A stretch of 64,000 nt of DNA, taken from positions 635,793 to 699,792 of the forward strand of contig KE159638.1 of the NCBI GenBank assembly GCA_000403315.2, read 5' to 3'. The notes under the pieces are model-generated. The model did not search any database. It was not told where the DNA came from and saw only the letters and a program-made list of their open reading frames with translations. This stretch comes from Lachnospiraceae bacterium A2. Its GTDB lineage: Bacteria > Bacillota > Clostridia > Lachnospirales > Lachnospiraceae. Shown here in pieces: positions 18,770 through 26,883 of the stretch (its first letter is position 1; each line of letters starts with the position of its first letter). The translations under genes and the position numbers were made by a program.

Positions 18770-18909
18770 TGGATTAATAAGTATTGATTCTCATCTCGGC
18801 TACGGCAAGCTTTTCCAGCCTTATCTGCGAATCTGGGGTTTGTGCATTTTCCTGTTCCCTCCTGTCTTTTTATGTATGGGAAATCCAATGCCGCCTTGAA
18901 TATACCAGC

Positions 18910-19674
18910 TTAATTTTCTTCTGATGCCGTGCAGAGGGAATAAGTGGTATAGAAGCTCCCGTCTGGTTCCACGGAAGTGACGGCTTCCAGGCAGCTATCT
19001 GTATTGGTGATGAGATCTCCCTCCTCCACGAGCCAGGAAAAATAAAGTGGGGCTGCTTCTTTTTCATAAGGAAATGGTTCCTCTGCCTGCATTTGGGCTT
19101 CAAGGTTGGCCTTATAGTATAATGTCTTGTAGGAACCGTTATCTTCTACGACAGAAATATGGAAAAAATCCTGTTTTTTGAGCCATGTGCCCAAATCTTC
19201 TGCAAGGAAGCTTCCATTCCCAAAGGATTCTGTTACAATTTTTATCACTCCGAAGTTTTCATTGTCGGGAATGAGGGAGTTTTTAAGGATGGTATATTCC
19301 TTATTAGAAGCTTCACTGTCTGGCGGAATTAAGCTTTCCGGGCCTGTTGGGGCCGCAGGGCTATTTTCCTGGGGAAGGTTTTCCGGGGTTTCCTCCTGCT
19401 CCTGCCCGGTTTCTTCTGTTTGTATGCCATCTTCGGTTTCTGCTGTGTTTTCTGGGGCTTTTGGCTTAGTTTCTTCCTTTTTTGGCGCTGCATCTTGGGG
19501 TGTGCATGTAGGGGCATCTGCCAGATGGGGCTGTTCCGCCTGGATATCTGTAATCCCGGTTTTGGCGCCATCTTTTGGAGCCTGGGATTCAGTTGCCGGA
19601 GTTGCTGCATATAGGGATGCGGTTGCTGTGCCAAATAAAATGGCTGCTAACAGCACAGTTATCAGTTTTTTCAT
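18910..19674 (-). CDS. Secreted protein with low-complexity linker, unknown function
   Basis: I do not recognise this 254-residue protein. Residues 1-24 are a clear signal peptide (MKKLITVLLAAILFGTATAS, cut near LYA). Residues about 25-125 are rich in Pro, Glu, Gln and Thr and look disordered. The C-terminal 130 residues look folded, with alternating hydrophobic strands and YKTLYYKANLEAQ. AAGGAATGG lies 10 bases before the ATG. It is the last gene of the minus-strand group that contains the ECF sigma factor and putative anti-sigma, 206 bases after the previous gene, so it may be a secreted target or partner of that system. That link is inference from position only. Confidence 0.7.
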   Translation of the reverse strand: MKKLITVLLAAILFGTATASLYAATPATESQAPKDGAKTGITDIQAEQPHLADAPTCTPQDAAPKKEETKPKAPENTAETEDGIQTEETGQEQEETPENLPQENSPAAPTGPESLIPPDSEASNKEYTILKNSLIPDNENFGVIKIVTESFGNGSFLAEDLGTWLKKQDFFHISVVEDNGSYKTLYYKANLEAQMQAEEPFPYEKEAAPLYFSWLVEEGDLITNTDSCLEAVTSVEPDGSFYTTYSLCTASEEN

Positions 19675-19880
19675 GGTCTACCATTCCTTCCGTTTTTGTT
19701 TTATACAGATACTTTTGGTTGATAATTGTTTGGAAACAATTTATAATGTATGTAATCCATATGAATCGTTTGCCGTTTTGCGGCAGGTTGCCAGCCTATG
19801 ATTTGTATGGATTTTTTATGCATCCATAAGCATCACCGCCTTTCAGGGGGGAGGAAACCAGGGTTGGGTACTGGCAGATA

Positions 19881-20357
19881 TTAATAAATAAATTCACTGG
19901 TTTGGACTGCCCTTATTTTTTCCCATCCATCTACAATGGCATATGCGGTTCCAACGGCGCGGTATTTTGAGCCGTGCACTGCATGTTTATAGGAATAGCC
20001 CGAGGTAAATACCATTTGGTTTTTGGCAAGGCAGGAGCCAGTTTTTACGGTTTTCCAAACGCCATTGGAATACTGCTGCAGCTTTAAGGAACGGATTCCA
20101 AGCTCCGCTGCTTTACAGGTGGAAGTAACAGTCCATGCGACAGAAAGCTTGTTATTTTTCCTGGATAATTTCAGGGCAGTAGATAAGGAAAACGGCGGTT
20201 TGGCACGCAGGGAAGGGATATCCTCCAGGCTGTTTTGGTGCGCAGCCGCAGTGTCTGTTTGTGGTTCTGCACGGGGCGCTGCCGTTGCTGTTGTTGCGTC
20301 CATGCAGAATAATGCTGCGGCAAATGCCAGTATTACAATTGTTTTCTTTAATTTCAT
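19881..20357 (-). CDS. Small secreted protein, unknown function
   Basis: A 158-residue protein with a signal peptide (MKLKKTIVILAFAAALF, cleavage near TATAA). The mature part is predicted beta-rich: SVAWTVTSTCKAAELGI, LKLQQYSNGVWKTVKTGS, YKHAVHGSKYRAVGTAYAIVDG. It has two Cys residues, in STCKA and GSCLA, which could form a disulfide. The pattern resembles small secreted beta-sandwich proteins of clostridia, but I cannot name the family. AAAGGA lies 10 bases before the ATG. It is 70 bases downstream of the membrane-anchored putative anti-sigma gene and probably in the same operon. Confidence 0.7.
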   Translation of the reverse strand: MKLKKTIVILAFAAALFCMDATTATAAPRAEPQTDTAAAHQNSLEDIPSLRAKPPFSLSTALKLSRKNNKLSVAWTVTSTCKAAELGIRSLKLQQYSNGVWKTVKTGSCLAKNQMVFTSGYSYKHAVHGSKYRAVGTAYAIVDGWEKIRAVQTSEFIY

Positions 20358-20427
20358 TTCTACCCATTCCTTTCGTGTCTTTCAAGTACAAAGCCTTACA
20401 TCGTCCCTGCTTACATGTGCAGTGCAT

Positions 20428-21261
20428 TTAAGGGCTGTTTACGCTTTTTGCCTTTTCTATGATTGTGGTAATCTGTTCCAGCGGGAGGTCAGATTCCAGG
20501 ACATATAGGGTGCCCGCATACACAAATGTGGCTGTATATGCTTTCCTGCCATCTGCCTGAGTTTGGTAGATGGATACCGTTTTGTCCCCTGCAGCCATAT
20601 TTTCTTCAATTGCCGTCAGGCCTTGGCTGTTAAAGTCCACGATTCCCTGTCCGACTGGCAGGTAGGCTTCCCAGATAGCGTAAGAGCCATGGCCCTGGTA
20701 TGCTGCGGCAAAACTGTCGGAAAATTCATTGTATGTGATGCTTTCCAGCTTTAAGCTTTCCGGCATGCCGCTGTCAGGCACCAAAAAGTTACGGCCTAAG
20801 CTTTCTGACAGGCTTTCATAGTCATGGTAACTGCCCGAAGGGATGGCGTTCTCCTGCCCCGGGGTGGGGGCGTCTATTTCAAACACAAGCCGGTTGGCGG
20901 TTATGCGGAAGAACTGTATGATGGAAAAATCAAACGCTTTTACAGCAATAAATTCCGTTCCGCAAAACAGGGAGAAAAATAGCAGGAAACAGGCTGCCAT
21001 TTTCAGGAACCGCGAAGCAAATCCATGTTTTTTGGGTGGGCAAAGCACTTCCACAGAGGTTTGGCAGCGGGCGTTAAAACGTGCTGCGAAATCTTCCATA
21101 CCGTCTGTAGCGGCGCGGCCGTCGCACAGCTCCATCAATTCAAGAATCCGCCCTGCCTTTTGGGTATCTATCTGTTCCGCAGGAAGGCTGGTTTCTGCAT
21201 CCAGCAAAATAGTAAGATGGTGCTTTAATTTTTCTACGTCATTCTTATAGTTTTCTGCCAT
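20428..21261 (-). CDS. Membrane-anchored putative anti-sigma factor, DUF4367-like
   Basis: A 277-residue protein with a cytosolic N-terminus (about 1-84), one membrane segment (about 85-107) and an extracytoplasmic C-terminus. The last 50 residues (KAYTATFVYAGTLYVLESDLPLEQI) resemble the DUF4367 domain often found on anti-sigma or sensor proteins. The start is preceded by AAGGGGGATGGG. It lies 13 bases downstream of the ECF sigma gene, the usual place for a cognate anti-sigma factor. The N-terminus lacks the zinc-binding HxxxCxxC of classical ZAS anti-sigma factors. The anti-sigma role is therefore inferred from gene order and topology. Confidence 0.75.
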   Translation of the reverse strand: MAENYKNDVEKLKHHLTILLDAETSLPAEQIDTQKAGRILELMELCDGRAATDGMEDFAARFNARCQTSVEVLCPPKKHGFASRFLKMAACFLLFFSLFCGTEFIAVKAFDFSIIQFFRITANRLVFEIDAPTPGQENAIPSGSYHDYESLSESLGRNFLVPDSGMPESLKLESITYNEFSDSFAAAYQGHGSYAIWEAYLPVGQGIVDFNSQGLTAIEENMAAGDKTVSIYQTQADGRKAYTATFVYAGTLYVLESDLPLEQITTIIEKAKSVNSP

Positions 21262-21274
21262 ATTCCCATCCCCC

Positions 21275-21808
21275 TTATCTGATATAATCCTTACAGAGAG
21301 AAAAAAGTAACGCCAAAAGAAAGATTTTTAATTTTTTTCTCGCTTCTTTTTTTGCCCGTTTTAATCTCATCTTGCAGGCGCCGTCGGTAATGTTAAGCTG
21401 TTTTGCCAATTCTTCGATGGAATACCCCTCTACATATTTTTTTACAAGCAGGAAATAATCGCTGTCTGACAACAGTTTTTTTAATTCTTCCATATAGAGG
21501 GGATCGTAATTGTCTATGGCGGGGATATTTTGCAAAATGTCTTCGGCATCCCCGAAAAGGGTGGCGCCAAAACGTTTTTCCTTCTTGGCAAGATGCTTTT
21601 TCAGGATATTTTTGCAGGTAACCATAAGCCATCCAATTGGGTTTGGATGGCTTGCCAAAAGACCTATGTTCCGATATGCCTGAATGTAGGTTTCCTGTAG
21701 GGCATCTTCTGCTTCGCTGGCCCCGATTTTGCTGATGGCATATCTTTTTAACAGAGGGTAGGATTCGGTATAGAGCTGGTTAAAAAATGCGTCGTCTTTC
21801 TTTGTCAT
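21275..21808 (-). CDS. ECF-type RNA polymerase sigma factor
   Basis: A 177-residue sigma-70 family protein with only regions 2 and 4, the ECF layout. Region 2 runs from FFNQLYTESYPLLKRYA through EAEDALQETYIQAYRN to PIGWLMVTCKNILKKH. Region 4 is the helix-turn-helix YSIEELAKQLNITDGACKMRLKRAK. The ATG at 21808 overlaps the stop of the TetR gene (ATGA), so the two are translationally coupled; the longer frame up to 21871 is only TetR overlap. The C-terminus ends in an unusual hydrophobic tail (IFLLALLFSLC). It probably directs transcription of its own operon in response to the membrane protein encoded next, but no target promoter can be assigned. Confidence 0.88.
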   Translation of the reverse strand: MTKKDDAFFNQLYTESYPLLKRYAISKIGASEAEDALQETYIQAYRNIGLLASHPNPIGWLMVTCKNILKKHLAKKEKRFGATLFGDAEDILQNIPAIDNYDPLYMEELKKLLSDSDYFLLVKKYVEGYSIEELAKQLNITDGACKMRLKRAKKEARKKLKIFLLALLFSLCKDYIR

Positions 21809-22401
21809 GGCTGTTGCCCCAATCCGTAATAAGAAGTATGCAGCTTCAGCGCCTTCTGCTCCCGTTCCCATAAGGAGTACGACCCTTCATGCAGGCACCA
21901 GTCATAGATAATCCCCCGGCTGACGCCAAGGATATCCTCTGTAATTTCTTCTGGGTTCCCAGATAAAATCCCTTCGGAAACGGCAGCTTCGATGGCTTGC
22001 CGGATGGCCTTATTGAAAAAGCGTTCCGGGTCAAGGATATATTTTTCCGTACAGGAAAGCTGGTTCTTAAAATACTGTAAGGATGCCCTTGCCCCCATAT
22101 CTTCCATGGAATGGGCCTGTTCCCCAATCAGGAACTGTATTTGCCCCAATGGGTCTGCCGGATGCCCTTGCTCCCACCTTGCTTCGGACTGCTGGTCAAA
22201 CAGGCGGTAGCCTTCGTTAATAATATGCTCCTTGCTGCCAAAATGGTGGTAAAACGCCCCTACAGACACCTCGGCTTTGGTGCAGATGTCTTGGATTGTT
22301 ACATTTTCGTATGATTTCTGTGCAAATAAACCTACGGCACAGCGGAAAATCTTTTCTTTTGTGGCTGCCGCCTGTTTTTGGCGGTTTGTCAGTCCTCCCA
22401 T
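21805..22401 (-). CDS. TetR/AcrR family transcriptional regulator
   Basis: A 198-residue repressor. The N-terminal DNA-binding domain is typical: TKEKIFRCAVGLFAQKSY, then VTIQDICTKAEVSVGAFYHHFGSKE. The C-terminal ligand domain is variable. I start at the ATG at 22401, which has GGGGGC upstream; the frame extends further but that part overlaps the preceding gene and has no homology signal. It is the second gene of a minus-strand operon and overlaps the ECF sigma gene by 4 bases. A TetR repressor coupled to an ECF sigma factor is an uncommon arrangement. The inducing ligand is unknown. Confidence 0.9.
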   Translation of the reverse strand: MGGLTNRQKQAAATKEKIFRCAVGLFAQKSYENVTIQDICTKAEVSVGAFYHHFGSKEHIINEGYRLFDQQSEARWEQGHPADPLGQIQFLIGEQAHSMEDMGARASLQYFKNQLSCTEKYILDPERFFNKAIRQAIEAAVSEGILSGNPEEITEDILGVSRGIIYDWCLHEGSYSLWEREQKALKLHTSYYGLGQQP

Positions 22402-22454
22402 GTGATTGTGCCCCCAATTAAAAATTTGTGAATCTGGCCTTTCTGCCAGCATTG

Positions 22455-22850
22455 TCAGAAAAAACGGCTGATAAGGCTGTCTATTCCCATAAGGAGGAAT
22501 GAAACCATTCCCCATCCCATGCCTAAACATGCCCAGAGCAAAGCGGCATAGTCTGCCAGATAAAGATTTCCTGCCAGGGCAAAGCAGGCGTACAAAACCA
22601 GCGCCAAAATTCCTGTTATGGTGGTAACCAGTACGCCGGCATAACCCAGGTAAGTCAGTGTCCCCATGCCAGTTTTGCCCATGTCTTTTTCACATTGCAT
22701 TTTGGTAAAAAGCCGCTGGTACGGCGTCCGTGCAGGGAATGACTTGATAAACTTATGCCCGCCCTGAAAATTCCGGCATTCGCATCCCGCTGAAAGGGAA
22801 AGATAGGCTCCTGCAATATAAATAATAAGTCTGGTTAGGCTTAAAAGCAT
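22455..22850 (-). CDS. Small multi-pass membrane protein
   Basis: A 131-residue protein, not recognised. Three or four hydrophobic segments are visible: LLSLTRLIIYIAGAYLSLSAG at the start, then TYLGYAGVLVTTITGILALVLYA, LYLADYAALLWACLGMGWGM and a last short one. Between the first two is a charged loop (GGHKFIKSFPARTPYQRLFTK). GGAGGG stands before the ATG at 22850. A longer frame to 22946 would overlap the promoter, so it is rejected. It heads the TetR-ECF operon, 53 bases before tetR. It could be a transporter-like or regulatory target of TetR, but this is inference. Confidence 0.7.
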   Translation of the reverse strand: MLLSLTRLIIYIAGAYLSLSAGCECRNFQGGHKFIKSFPARTPYQRLFTKMQCEKDMGKTGMGTLTYLGYAGVLVTTITGILALVLYACFALAGNLYLADYAALLWACLGMGWGMVSFLLMGIDSLISRFF

Positions 22851-22936
22851 TCTGTTTCCCTCCAATTGGATAGCCGGATGCTGCAGCCTGTATGGAAAAT
22901 CCAGGGACAGGCAGTATGGGCGTTGCTTGTAACAGG

Positions 22937-22965
22937 ATTTTACCATATCATGTTTTGGATTTCAA
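22937..22965 (-). promoter_or_regulatory. Candidate promoter of the TetR-ECF operon
   Basis: On the minus strand TTGAAA (22965-22960) and TAAAAT (22942-22937) are separated by 17 bases. Transcription would start near 22930, about 80 bases before the membrane protein start at 22850. Confidence 0.55.
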
Positions 22966-23101
22966 CAAGAGTTAGGGCTTGTGCATATTTAACAAAATAG
23001 TATTCGGCGAATTGTATTCTGTGTCAATGGAATTTCCAAAGATTACATGGTAAGATTTAAGATATTAGTCCTGCGGGAGGTTCCGCAGGGCTGGGCTGCC
23101 A

Positions 23102-23237
23102 GTCAAATACCCCGCAGCAAGCTACGGGGTATGACCTGGCTTGTTCTTTCCGCCCCAAGGGGCGGGGTATTTAACCCTCGCGGCATTCGCCAAATATCCG
23201 CGCGAGCGCGGCTGCTTGGCTCATTGCTCGCGGGAAT
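23102..23237 (+). repeat. Dispersed leader element, copy A
   Basis: This 136-bp element has a 5' hairpin block, GTCAAATACCCCG with CGGGGTAT and a CCGCCCCAAGGGGCGG hairpin, followed by a conserved core that runs from CCCTCGCGGCATTCGCC through CCGCGCGAGCGCGG to GGCTCATTGCTCGCGGG. The same core occurs at 33.1, 49.2 and 52.2 kb. Here it ends 27 bases before the start codon of the flavin reductase and lies in the same orientation. A further small hairpin, CCTGCGG/CCGCAGG, precedes it at 23070-23089. ORFs that cross the element are not credible genes. Confidence 0.8.
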
Positions 23238-23264
23238 AAACATGCAGAGAAAAGGAGGGTTTTT

Positions 23265-25313
23265 ATGCCTGCAAAATTTACACATTTATTTTCCCCTGTC
23301 AAAATCGGGAATGTGGAAGTTCCCAACCGGATTGCCATGATGCCTATGGGGGTGTTTTCCCCAAGGATGATGAACGTAAAGACCGGCGCATACACCAAGG
23401 ATGGGGCGGATTATTACATTGCCCGCGCCAAAGGCGGCACGGGCCTGATTGTGACGGGGCTGGTTCCAATTATCCCTATGCCTGCCCTGAACCCCGTCAA
23501 TTACCCGGATGAATACATTTCCGAAATGAAATACCTGATGGAGGGAATCCATGCCCAGGGCTCTAAAATTTTCGTCCAATTGACGGCTATGACAGGGCGC
23601 GCGGCACACCTTGAGAGTGAAAACGACTGGAAGCTGCTCCCTGCCCCGGCCCCAATCCAGAATGTATGGGACCCAACCGTAAAAAACAGGGGGATAACAA
23701 AGGAAGAAATCAAGAAATATGTGGAAAACTTCGCCACTGCCGCGTTCCTTGTGAAAGAAGCAGGCGGAGATGGGGTGGAAATCCATGCCGTCCATGAGGG
23801 CTACTTGTTAGACCAGTTTGCCATTGGGTTTTATAACAAGCGGGAGGACGAATATGGCGGTTCTTTGGAAAACCGCTTACGGTTCCCGAGGGAGATTGTA
23901 GAAGCAATTAAGGAAAAGTGCGGGAAGGATTTCCCGGTGTCCGTCCGCTACAGCGTACGCAGCTATGTGAAGGATTTTAACCGGGGCGCGTTGCCCGGGG
24001 AGGAATTTGAGGAAATGGGGCGTGGCCTGGAAGAAGGGATAGCCGCTGCAAAGCTGTTGGAGGAATATGGCTATGATATGCTCAACTGCGACAATGGCAG
24101 CTATGATTCATGGTTTTGGCCCCATCCCCCGGTTTATATGCCAAAGGCCTGCAACCTGAAAGACGTGGCGGCAGTGAAGAAGGCGGTAAGCATCCCGGTA
24201 GTGTGCGCCGGGCGTTTTGACGACCCGGAACTTGCAGACAAAGCCATTGGGGAAGGCCAAATCGATATGATGGGAATGGGAAGGCCGCTGCTTGCAGACC
24301 CGGATTTAGGGAATAAATTCCGCGAAGGGCGTCTTGCGGACATCCGTCCATGCATTGCCTGCCATCAGGGATGTTTAGGGCGCATTTTCCAGGGAAAAGA
24401 TATTAGCTGCGCCGTGAACCCGGCCTGCGGGCGTGAGGAAAGCTATGCCATTGCCCTGGCAGGAACCAAGAAAAAAATCCTTGTGGCCGGCGGCGGCTTA
24501 GGGGGCATGGAAGCAGCACGGGTCTGCGCGCTCCGGGGCCATTCCGTTGATTTATATGAAAAATCAGAACAGCTTGGCGGCGTGTTTATTGCAGCGGCAG
24601 CGCCGGATTTCAAAGGGGAGGACAGGCAGCTTTTGGAATGGTACAGAAAGCAGATGGCAGACCTTTCCGTAAACGTGCACCTGGGGGCGGAAGCCACAGA
24701 GGAAACGGTACAGGGATATGATGAAATTTTTGTCGCTACCGGGGCACACGAGCGCAGGCTCAATACGCCCGGGTTTGATTCCCCCAATGTTACCTATGCG
24801 GTAGATACCCTGCTCCATACTAAAATCCAGGAGGAAAATGTCCTCGTTATCGGCGGTGGCCTGACAGGCTGTGAAATTGCCTATCTGCTGGCAAAAGGCG
24901 GAAAGAAAGTCACCATTGTGGAACAGGCGGAAACGATCCTCAACGTTTTTGGCCTGTCTGCGGCAAATTATAACATGCTGATGGAGCTGCTTGATTACTA
25001 TAAAGTAAGAATAATCAAAAATGCAGTGGCAGAAAAATATGAAAATGGCATAGTCACTGTTGTGGAAACGGAAAAGAATTACCCCAATGCCGCAAACCGG
25101 GCGAAGCGTATGTTTGTACTGGGTGCACAGGGCATGAAGGTCAGGCATGAAATCCCGGCTGGCCATGTAGTGGTTTCCATTGGGTATGTCCCGGAAACAT
25201 CACTGTATGAAAAGATAAAAGGGGAGCATGTGTACCTGATTGGGGATGCGAAAGAGCCTACGAATATTATGGATGCCATTTGGGCAGCGTATGAAACAGC
25301 AATGAAATTGTAA
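23265..25313 (+). CDS. Old yellow enzyme-type FMN / 4Fe-4S / FAD reductase
   Basis: A 682-residue NAD(P)H-dependent enoate reductase of the 2,4-dienoyl-CoA reductase family, the family that also includes the bile-acid enzymes BaiCD and BaiH. A TIM barrel binding FMN fills about 1-370 (HAVHEGYLLDQF, YGGSLENRLRFP, MMGMGRPLLADPD). The 4Fe-4S cluster is bound by CIACHQGC near residue 362 and the downstream SCAVNPACG. A two-part FAD/NAD domain follows with VAGGGLGGMEAA and VLVIGGGLTGCEIA. AGGAGGG precedes the ATG. It is a single-gene unit behind leader element copy A. The substrate may be an enoate, a dienoyl-CoA or a steroid-like enone; the sequence alone does not decide. Confidence 0.9.
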   Translation: MPAKFTHLFSPVKIGNVEVPNRIAMMPMGVFSPRMMNVKTGAYTKDGADYYIARAKGGTGLIVTGLVPIIPMPALNPVNYPDEYISEMKYLMEGIHAQGSKIFVQLTAMTGRAAHLESENDWKLLPAPAPIQNVWDPTVKNRGITKEEIKKYVENFATAAFLVKEAGGDGVEIHAVHEGYLLDQFAIGFYNKREDEYGGSLENRLRFPREIVEAIKEKCGKDFPVSVRYSVRSYVKDFNRGALPGEEFEEMGRGLEEGIAAAKLLEEYGYDMLNCDNGSYDSWFWPHPPVYMPKACNLKDVAAVKKAVSIPVVCAGRFDDPELADKAIGEGQIDMMGMGRPLLADPDLGNKFREGRLADIRPCIACHQGCLGRIFQGKDISCAVNPACGREESYAIALAGTKKKILVAGGGLGGMEAARVCALRGHSVDLYEKSEQLGGVFIAAAAPDFKGEDRQLLEWYRKQMADLSVNVHLGAEATEETVQGYDEIFVATGAHERRLNTPGFDSPNVTYAVDTLLHTKIQEENVLVIGGGLTGCEIAYLLAKGGKKVTIVEQAETILNVFGLSAANYNMLMELLDYYKVRIIKNAVAEKYENGIVTVVETEKNYPNAANRAKRMFVLGAQGMKVRHEIPAGHVVVSIGYVPETSLYEKIKGEHVYLIGDAKEPTNIMDAIWAAYETAMKL

Positions 25314-25316
25314 GGG

Positions 25317-25367
25317 GCAGATGCTTGGAGGGGCAGCAGTTTATGGCTGCCCTTCCTCCATCTGCAA
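25317..25367. terminator. Imperfect hairpin between convergent reductase and vsr
   Basis: GGAGGGGCAGC and GCTGCCCTTCCTCC form the core of a stem that extends to GCAGATG/CATCTGC, just after the reductase stop. It overlaps the last codons of the minus-strand vsr gene. No T-run follows, so terminator function is tentative. Confidence 0.35.
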
Positions 25368-25778
25368 ATCCCATATGGTTTCTTCCACCACCTGCAGGCA
25401 CTCCTCCGTGCGCTTTAAGATATCCTGCCCCCAGAAATGGATTACCGTATATCCCAGAAAAAGCAGTTTTTTGTCGTTTTCCCAGTCCCGGTTCCGGTTG
25501 CGTTCAATTTTCTTAATCCAATAGTCTGGGTTCTTGCCTTTTTCAAGGCGTACTTTTAAGACTTCCCAATCCTTCCCATGGAAAAATTCACTGTCGCAGA
25601 AAATGGCAATCTTATATTTTGTCAGCACAATGTCCGGGGAGCCGGGGAGGGATTTATAATTTTTCCGGTAACGGTAGCCCTTGTGCCATAAGGCTTTGCG
25701 GAGCTGCAGTTCAATGGATGTGTCCTGGCTGCGGATTTTGCTCATATTTTTAGACACTATCTTCGGGTCACGTGCCAT
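25341..25778 (-). CDS. vsr: Vsr-like very short patch repair endonuclease
   Basis: A 145-residue endonuclease of the Vsr family, which nicks next to T:G mismatches arising from deamination of 5-methylcytosine. The family features are MSKIRSQDTSIELQLRKALWHKGYRYR at the N-terminus, LPGSPDIVLTKYKIAIF with the metal-binding Asp, and WIKKIERNRNRD. The HGCFWH-type segment of the enterobacterial enzyme is here CDSEFFHGKDW, as in many Firmicute homologues. The ATG at 25778 has GGGGTG upstream. Vsr is usually paired with a DNA cytosine methylase; none is present in this window, so it is an orphan locally. It neighbours two alkylation-repair genes. Confidence 0.88.
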   Translation of the reverse strand: MARDPKIVSKNMSKIRSQDTSIELQLRKALWHKGYRYRKNYKSLPGSPDIVLTKYKIAIFCDSEFFHGKDWEVLKVRLEKGKNPDYWIKKIERNRNRDWENDKKLLFLGYTVIHFWGQDILKRTEECLQVVEETIWDLQMEEGQP

Positions 25779-25896
25779 GTGATGCACCCCATTCTTTGGT
25801 AAATATTATAGCCCTATTTTAACAGGCACAGGGGAAAGGGGCAAGTGCCAGATTGGAAAACCTGCAGCGCAAAAATATTCTGCAGAAGCTTCCCGC

Positions 25897-26262
25897 CTAA
25901 AGGTAACGTACCGTTGCCCCAAATGGCATAAGGGCCAGCTTGGCAATTTTAAAGCACTGCAGCCCAAATGGAATCCCTATAATGGTACAGCACAGCAGGA
26001 TGCCGTTTAATGCAGCGGCAGCCGCTAAGGGAATCCCGCTTATCAAAAGCCACAAAATATTTGCAAGGATGGAGAATGTACCGCCCCCATATTGGATCTC
26101 TTTTCCAAATGGGAAGAATGCCAGGGAAGCGAATTTAAAGCATTGCGTCCCTATGGGAATCCCTATAATTGTAATGCACCACAGGATGCCTGCAAGGGTC
26201 CATCCAAGCCCCTGCCAAAACCCTCCAAAAATAAACCATATTAAATTTCCTAAACAGCCCAT
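25897..26262 (-). CDS. YccF family membrane protein
   Basis: A 121-residue inner membrane protein of the YccF (DUF307) family. It is made of two homologous halves: GWTLAGILWCITIIGIPIGTQCFKFASLAFFPFG and the matching segment LLCCTIIGIPFGLQCFKIAKLALMPFG, with repeated IIGIP(I/F)G and QCFK motifs. AAGGAGG precedes the ATG. It begins 2 bases after the stop of the methyltransferase gene, so both are probably co-transcribed. The molecular function of the family is not known. Confidence 0.9.
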   Translation of the reverse strand: MGCLGNLIWFIFGGFWQGLGWTLAGILWCITIIGIPIGTQCFKFASLAFFPFGKEIQYGGGTFSILANILWLLISGIPLAAAAALNGILLCCTIIGIPFGLQCFKIAKLALMPFGATVRYL

Positions 26263-26264
26263 AA

Positions 26265-26840
26265 TTACCTCCTTACTGGTTCTGGTAGATATTTTTTTTC
26301 ATGTTCCAAAAGCCACTCTTTTACGCCAAGCCCTCCGGCATACCCCACAAGCGCCCCATTGCTCCCTATCACACGGTGGCAGGGGATTACAATTATAATG
26401 GGGTTGCGGTTATTTGCCATGCCTACTGCCCGGCAGCCTTTGGGGTTCTGGATTTGCAGGGCAATATCCTTATAGCTGCGGGTTTCCCCGTAAGGGATGG
26501 TGCATAGGGCGTCCCAGACTTTTTGCTGGAATGGGGTGCCGGAAGGCAGCAGGGGAAGCTGGAAATCCTTCCGCGTCCCTAGGAAATATTCCCCTAGCTG
26601 TTGTTTGGCGGAAACAATCAGGGGTGTGTCCTGCTGCTTGATAGAACCTGGGGGAAACTGCCCCAGCAGGGTCCCGCCATCCGAAAGGCTTAAATGGGTA
26701 ATTGCGTTTTCCTCCTCTACAGCCAGCAGCGGCCCGAAAGGGGAAGGGATGTAGCCAAAGTATGTTAGGATGCCGGCGCTGGCAGGCTTTTCGGGGAAAT
26801 TGGGCATGCACTGGCCGTCATGGTTGTCTTTGTATTTCAT
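26265..26840 (-). CDS. ogt: Methylated-DNA-protein cysteine methyltransferase
   Basis: A suicide repair protein that takes alkyl groups from O6-alkylguanine. The 191 residues contain the C-terminal DNA-binding domain with FQQKVWDALCTIPYGETRSY, the RAVGMANNRNPI segment and the active-site PCHRVIG near residue 153, followed by YAGGLGVKEWLLEHE. The N-terminal domain begins after a variable tail. GGGGG lies just before the ATG at 26840. It is the first gene of a two-gene operon with yccF, and stands back to back with an alkD-like gene, a sensible grouping for alkylation damage. Confidence 0.93.
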   Translation of the reverse strand: MKYKDNHDGQCMPNFPEKPASAGILTYFGYIPSPFGPLLAVEEENAITHLSLSDGGTLLGQFPPGSIKQQDTPLIVSAKQQLGEYFLGTRKDFQLPLLPSGTPFQQKVWDALCTIPYGETRSYKDIALQIQNPKGCRAVGMANNRNPIIIVIPCHRVIGSNGALVGYAGGLGVKEWLLEHEKKYLPEPVRR

Positions 26841-26883
26841 ATAACCCCCTAAATATAATTGTTATGCAGCTTTTATGTGGATT

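Noticed and set aside
23047-23340. 97-codon plus-strand frame across leader element copy A
   Set aside because: It translates the repeat and runs into the reductase gene in another frame. The same peptide pieces appear wherever the element occurs.
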